Source of the DNA: an uncultured Rikenella sp.
GTDB lineage: Bacteria > Bacteroidota > Bacteroidia > Bacteroidales > Rikenellaceae
Length of the DNA stretch: 7,702 nt
Direction of reading: 5' to 3'
Assembly (NCBI RefSeq): GCF_910579375.1
Contig: NZ_CAJTUJ010000085.1
Location: 1 to 7,702 of the forward strand
Made by a program: the position numbers and the translations under genes
Part shown: piece after piece, positions 4,153 to 7,702 of the stretch
Layout of the letters: each line of letters opens with the position of its first letter
Numbering within the stretch: position 1 is the first letter of the stretch
Notes under the pieces: generated by a model
Told to the model about the DNA's origin: nothing
Database searches by the model: none
Seen by the model: only the letters and a program-made list of their open reading frames with translations

Positions 4153-6543
4153 TCAGAAAGGAAGCCCGATGGCGAAATGCAACGCAGTCTCCTTGAGCCG
4201 GAAGCCGCTGTGCCAGCGTTCGGGCCGCGGCACGTTGGGGTTGTGGAGCTTCATCCCCCAGTCGAGCCGAAGCAGCACGAAGCCCAGGTCGTAGCGGAAT
4301 CCGAGCCCGGTGTCGAGGGCGATCTCTTTGTAGAAGCTGTCGAACCGGAAACGGGCCGATGCGGGCGACCCCTTGGCGTTCATCCAGACGTTTCCGGCGT
4401 CGGCGAAGACGGCCATGCCGAAATTCCCGAACACGGCGAAGCGATACTCCAGGTTGAGCTCCAGTCGGAAGTCGCCCAACTGATTGGGATAGGTCTCCCG
4501 TTTGTAGAGGGTCTCGCCCGGCCCGAGCGTCCGCACCTGCCACCCGCGCATGCTGTTGGCGCCGCCGGCGAAATAGAGCCGTTCGAACGGCAGGGTGGTC
4601 GAGTTGCCGTAGGCGACCCCGCCGCCGATGAAAAACCGCCAGGCCAGCTGGGTCGTGGTGGTCAGGTTGATGCGCTGGCTGAGGTCGAGGCTCAGCCGGG
4701 CGTACTGGGCGAACCGGATGCCGAAAATCTTGTAGTAGCTCTCGTGGTCGGAGTCCTCCAGGTCGATGGTGGTGCGCTTTCCGAGCCACGAGGTGAGCCC
4801 CCGCAACAGGTTTCCGTTCATATCTCCCACGAGCCGGATCGAGAGGTTGTCGGCCTTGGTATTGGGGTTGGTCTGGAAGTAATACCCTGCCGAGAGCCCG
4901 GCTATCAGCTGCGATTCGTAGCTGTTCCGCAGGTAGGGGTTCTCAATGCTGTTCTTGAAGTCGGGATCGATCCACGGCACGGAAACCACGTTGATGTCCG
5001 CCGGGTTGATCTGGAACCGGCCGCCGTTGCGCCACGACCAGGAGTAACCGAACGTTCCGCCGGCGATCGTCCGGTCGTAGTCGGGCCGACGCTGGATGTC
5101 GTACGAGATCGAGATATTGGTCTTCTGCAACGGAAACTTGGCGAGTTTGTCGGCCCGGATGGGTAGCAGGAAGCGCGGGATGTCGAGCCCGACGTTCACG
5201 CCGAACTCATAGGAGTTGTGCCGCCCCTTGTTTTTCATGAATTCGTAGGCGCCGCGGAAGTTGACGGTGAAATTCTCCGCCCCGCGGAAGAGGTTTTTGT
5301 TCTGGTAGCCGAGGCTCAGGGCGGTGGAATAGTAGTCGGCGGTGGTGGAGATTTCGGCATCGACGTTGAAGTTCTGCCGGGTATTGGGGGTGCACTGGAT
5401 CAGACAGCCGAGGTTGCGTTCGGTGGTCGACACGACGCGTCCGCCGTCGTTCGCGCCTGCGCGGGTCACCTCCACCGGTCGCAAGGTGTCGTAAGGCAGC
5501 TCGGTGAAGAGGATATTGGCGCTGTATTGCAGGTTCCGGATGTTGTCGTAGGTGCGCTGGACGCTGCTTCGGTCATAGAGTTCGTTGGGCGAGAGGCGCA
5601 GCGCGCCGGCGAGAATGGACTCCCGCAGGCGGAGTTTGTCGAGGTAGAGGATGTCGATGCCGTTGTAACGCACGGTGTCCCAAGGCATCCGTTCGAGCTC
5701 TTCGGGCGACCGGGTGGGGTCGTAATCGGTATTGACGACGATCCGGCCGAGGCGATAGACCGGGTGGTTTTCGAGCACGGGCCGCCCCTCGGCATCCATA
5801 TAGGCGACGCGCCGACGCACGTGGACGGTCAGCCGCATGGCGTGGTCGAAGCCGACGGTATCGACGGTGTAGGAGATGTACCCTTTATTGAAGCTCCAGA
5901 AGCCCATGTTCTGCAACCGGGCGCTGATGCGTTCGCGTTCGGCGTCGAAGACTTCGCGGTCGTAGATCATGCCGATTTTCAGCAGGCCGGAGACGGTGTC
6001 TTCGAGGATGATGGGTTCGAGGAAGTCGTCTTCGATGCGGTAGCGGATCTGCGAGACGAGGTACGGCTTCCCCTCGCGCGCCACGTAGCGCACGGTGGCT
6101 TTCCGCTTCCTCCGGGCGTATTCGACGGTGTCGGTCACGGTGCCGTCCAGATAGCCGCGCGAGGTGAGGTAGAGCTGCATCATCTGGCGCGACCGCTCGG
6201 CCTGCCGGGGGTCGTAGATCACCGGGGCCTCGCCGACCTTTTCGCGCCAGAACCGCTGCCAGCCGCTGTGTTTGGCGGTGTCGGTGAGGTTGTACATCCC
6301 GAGGTAGATGCCCACGCCGAGCAGCCGGCTGTTGGGCCGTTGCTGGACATAGGGCATGAGGTCTTTGGGCAGTACGCGTTCGCGTCGCGAGGCTTTGTGC
6401 ACGCCTTCGATCTCGACGATGTTCCGGCGCAGGAGGTATTTCCCCTCCGGCACATACCGCATCGTCCGGCACGAGGCCAGCAGTCCGACGACCGAAAGGA
6501 TCGCGAACAGACGAACGAGCGAAAAAGGCCGGAGAAGCGGCAT
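4153..6543 (-). CDS. tamL: TamL: lipoprotein-type BamA/TamA-family outer-membrane protein
   Basis: The 796-residue protein is an Omp85 barrel with POTRA domains and, unlike TamA of Proteobacteria, a lipoprotein signal. MPLLRPFSLVRLFAILSVVG is followed by LLASC, with lipidated Cys25. This combination is the TamL form known from Bacteroidota. Residues 30-380 are periplasmic POTRA-like repeats; RLQNMGFWSF (209-218) and DNIRNLQYSANILFTEL (333-349) are typical strand-helix borders. From about 390 the alternating aromatic strands of a 16-stranded barrel follow. FAGGANSMRGWQ (658-669) holds the conserved loop-6 RG(F/Y/W) motif, and the chain ends in aromatic Phe (FAIGLPF), as expected for a barrel C terminus. 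TamL is thought to assist outer-membrane assembly or lipid transport with TamB. No tamB lies in the window. It follows the DUF4382 gene by 24 nt and is probably co-transcribed. A general BamA-like assembly factor is the alternative. Confidence 0.9.
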   Translation of the reverse strand: MPLLRPFSLVRLFAILSVVGLLASCRTMRYVPEGKYLLRRNIVEIEGVHKASRRERVLPKDLMPYVQQRPNSRLLGVGIYLGMYNLTDTAKHSGWQRFWREKVGEAPVIYDPRQAERSRQMMQLYLTSRGYLDGTVTDTVEYARRKRKATVRYVAREGKPYLVSQIRYRIEDDFLEPIILEDTVSGLLKIGMIYDREVFDAERERISARLQNMGFWSFNKGYISYTVDTVGFDHAMRLTVHVRRRVAYMDAEGRPVLENHPVYRLGRIVVNTDYDPTRSPEELERMPWDTVRYNGIDILYLDKLRLRESILAGALRLSPNELYDRSSVQRTYDNIRNLQYSANILFTELPYDTLRPVEVTRAGANDGGRVVSTTERNLGCLIQCTPNTRQNFNVDAEISTTADYYSTALSLGYQNKNLFRGAENFTVNFRGAYEFMKNKGRHNSYEFGVNVGLDIPRFLLPIRADKLAKFPLQKTNISISYDIQRRPDYDRTIAGGTFGYSWSWRNGGRFQINPADINVVSVPWIDPDFKNSIENPYLRNSYESQLIAGLSAGYYFQTNPNTKADNLSIRLVGDMNGNLLRGLTSWLGKRTTIDLEDSDHESYYKIFGIRFAQYARLSLDLSQRINLTTTTQLAWRFFIGGGVAYGNSTTLPFERLYFAGGANSMRGWQVRTLGPGETLYKRETYPNQLGDFRLELNLEYRFAVFGNFGMAVFADAGNVWMNAKGSPASARFRFDSFYKEIALDTGLGFRYDLGFVLLRLDWGMKLHNPNVPRPERWHSGFRLKETALHFAIGLPF

Positions 6544-6567
6544 AAGAGATCTCTGACTGCTAAATCG

Positions 6568-7374
6568 TTATAAATCCACCCGCTCCAGCACGATATTTCC
6601 GAGGTCGGTGATCTGCTGCGATGCGATGGTAATGGGCGCGGAATAGGGCCGGATGCCGCTCGTGGCGCGCGGATCGACGCGGAAGATATATTCGCCCGGC
6701 AGGAGCCGCATAAAGAAGGCTCCGACGGGATTCAGCGAACTGTAGGTCGAAGCGACGACGCTCCCCGTGGCCGGGTCGATGAATTCGATCCGCACACGTC
6801 CCGAGAGGGCGCTCTCGCCGACCTGCAAGCCACCCTGCACCACTCCGCAACGATCGATATCGACGAAGGTCACCCGGGGCCGGAACCGGTATCCGCTCTC
6901 GGCGGCCGGGTCTTCGATGACGGAAGCGGCGAGGTCGATGTCGAAGAGCAGCGGTCGATTGGGGCCGTCCATCGTCATCGCAGGAAAGGGTACGACGACG
7001 GTGGCATCGGCCGGATCGACGGCTAGGGGGACGGTCTGATCAAGGACGCGCACGGTGGCTTTCTCGGTCGAAAAGACGATCCGGGCGGCGTCATAAGCCG
7101 CTCCCTGCGGCATCGTCCCTTCGGCGACGAGCTGCATCTTGCCGTTCACGAGGTTCATCAGGGGCAGGTAGCTGTCGGCGATTTCGAGATTCCGCCACGT
7201 TCCGTCGCCGGCGCGCACAGCGACTTCGGCCACATAGCAGTCGAGGGCGGTGTAGTCGGCCGGGGCGTCGCACACGTAGACGGAGAGCCGGTTCCGGTCG
7301 TTCACGTCGCTGCATGCGCCGAGCCACAAAAGGATAGAGAGGAGGCCGAGGGTTTTGAATATCTGACGTACCAT
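6568..7374 (-). CDS. DUF4382 family lipoprotein with C-terminal beta domain
   Basis: The 268-residue product starts with a lipoprotein signal peptide: MVRQIFKTLGLLSILLWLGA then Cys21 in the lipobox LGAC. The SDVND after it has acidic residues, as in Bacteroidota surface-export signals, so an outer-membrane or cell-surface site is likely. Residues 29-175 match DUF4382: LSVYVCDAPADYTALDCYV resembles the family's L-TDAPADY opening, and MNLVNGKMQLVAEGTMPQG resembles its L-NG--LA-G--P-G core. Residues 180-268 look like a separate small beta sandwich of the carboxypeptidase-regulatory type (SGRVRIEFIDPATGSVV, LLPGEYIFRVDP). The biochemical role of DUF4382 is unknown. ATG at 7372-7374 is the only start that keeps the positively charged N terminus of the signal. 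The promoter sits almost on the ATG. tamL follows 24 nt downstream, suggesting an envelope-related job. Confidence 0.85.
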   Translation of the reverse strand: MVRQIFKTLGLLSILLWLGACSDVNDRNRLSVYVCDAPADYTALDCYVAEVAVRAGDGTWRNLEIADSYLPLMNLVNGKMQLVAEGTMPQGAAYDAARIVFSTEKATVRVLDQTVPLAVDPADATVVVPFPAMTMDGPNRPLLFDIDLAASVIEDPAAESGYRFRPRVTFVDIDRCGVVQGGLQVGESALSGRVRIEFIDPATGSVVASTYSSLNPVGAFFMRLLPGEYIFRVDPRATSGIRPYSAPITIASQQITDLGNIVLERVDL

Positions 7375-7379
7375 AGTTG

Positions 7380-7387
7380 CAAAGTTA
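7380..7387 (-). promoter_or_regulatory. -7 box of the DUF4382-tamL unit (TAACTTTG)
   Basis: The minus strand reads TAACTTTG (7387-7380), an exact match to TAnnTTTG, followed by CAACT and the ATG. With the usual spacing, transcription would start about 3 nt before the ATG. The upstream -33 position (around 7407-7411) does not show TTTG, so the box rests on the -7 match alone. Confidence 0.6.
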
Positions 7388-7421
7388 CCGTTTTTCTCGG
7401 TTTCCCGCTGCGTTATTGTGA

Positions 7422-7664
7422 TTTGGCGATCGAGACGGCTTTGGCGGAGTTCTCGGCGGGTTTTCGCGCGCCGTTCGCCCCGCCCCGGGCTACCGCGAAA
7501 GACTCAGCGGCACTTTAGCACACGTCGGGGGAAATGGATACAGTTGGTCTGGTACAACCTGCCGGATCAGCAGTTTGTCGCTAAATTTCTATGTCACTTA
7601 TCTCGACCTCGGCAGAGAGGATGGTCGTGCTCACGCTCTTCAGTTGCGTTGCCTCTCGGAATAA
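7422..7664 (+). pseudogene. Orphan C-terminal tail of a FISUMP/TIGR02145-like surface protein
   Basis: This plus-strand frame is open for 80 codons from an in-frame TGA (7419-7421) to TAA (7662-7664) and contains no ATG or GTG start. Its second half has the tail pattern of FISUMP (Fibrobacter succinogenes major paralogous domain, TIGR02145) and related Bacteroidales surface proteins: APGYRERLSGTLAHVGGNGY, then WSGTT, a variable LNF strand, and a closing GRAHALQLRCLSE. Family tails usually read PA-GYR--SG-L--VG--GYYWS ... RA-GF-(V/L)RC--E. Only about the last 60 residues of the domain are present; everything upstream, including signal peptide and the rest of the domain, is missing. The first 20 residues (FGDRDGFGGVLGGFSRAVRP) are not recognisable. 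It abuts, divergently, the DUF4382 promoter. It is either a decayed gene or a silent tail cassette. Confidence 0.65.
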
Positions 7665-7702
7665 ACGGGGGGTGCCGCAACTGAAGAGCGTGAGCACGAC
7701 CA
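7622..7702. repeat. Perfect 27-bp inverted repeat, right arm at the window edge
   Basis: The left arm (7622-7648, beginning TGGTCGTGCTCACGC and ending TTCAGTTGCG) is repeated exactly in reverse complement at 7676-7702, with a 27-nt spacer. The left arm is part of the GRAHALQLR codons of the FISUMP-like tail, and the right arm encodes the same residues on the minus strand. The spacer contains the TAA stop and a GGGGGG run. Because the right arm touches the edge, the true repeat may be longer. Confidence 0.9.

Noticed and set aside
4033..6573. Two long plus-strand open frames (377 and 451 codons) antisense to tamL and the metK leader
   Set aside because: Both are Glu/Gly/Val-rich mirrors of the tamL reading frame, without domains; tamL itself has full family signatures.
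7418..7684. 88-codon plus-strand frame with ATG at 7418 as the real gene at the right edge
   Set aside because: It is Arg/Ser-rich without a family pattern, while the neighbouring frame 7422-7664 carries the clear FISUMP-like tail and ends at its expected place.

Overview
The window looks like Bacteroidota chromosome, most likely a GC-rich Bacteroidales such as Alistipes/Rikenellaceae. The genus is an inference. The evidence is: GC-rich coding with hardly any Shine-Dalgarno sequences, -7 boxes of the Bacteroidota type (TAnnTTTG), a lipoprotein-type Omp85 protein (TamL), a DUF4382 lipoprotein, and a SAM-II-type riboswitch. All six intact genes lie on the minus strand, so they are transcribed from high to low coordinates.

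Right edge (7375-7702). A plus-strand fragment without a start codon (7422-7664) encodes the conserved C-terminal tail of a FISUMP/TIGR02145-like surface protein. Its last codons form the left arm of a perfect 27-bp inverted repeat whose right arm ends exactly at the window edge. Next to it, pointing the other way, is the DUF4382 lipoprotein gene. Its -7 box sits 5 nt from the ATG, which predicts an almost leaderless mRNA. The TamL gene follows after 24 nt, and the two probably form one envelope-biogenesis transcript.

Centre (2322-4152). metK (SAM synthetase) has its own promoter, a SAM-II-like aptamer in its leader, and a possible terminator between aptamer and start codon. Together these suggest feedback control of SAM synthesis. 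Downstream of metK lies a 250-nt fold-back element. Its two arms of about 114 nt are diverged copies of each other, and each ends in a different but perfectly self-paired 24-nt hairpin.

Left part (380-2321). tsaC (tRNA t6A synthesis), a small hotdog-fold thioesterase and mqnA (first step of the futalosine menaquinone pathway) follow each other with gaps of 31 and 54 nt. They may be co-transcribed, although a weak -7-like box precedes mqnA.

Left edge (1-379). I support no gene here. The stretch is packed with inverted repeats, including segments that can pair in mutually exclusive ways.

No rRNA, tRNA, CRISPR array, transposase or complete mobile element was seen. The most interesting items are the SAM-II/metK leader, the fold-back element, and the orphan FISUMP tail with its inverted repeat.
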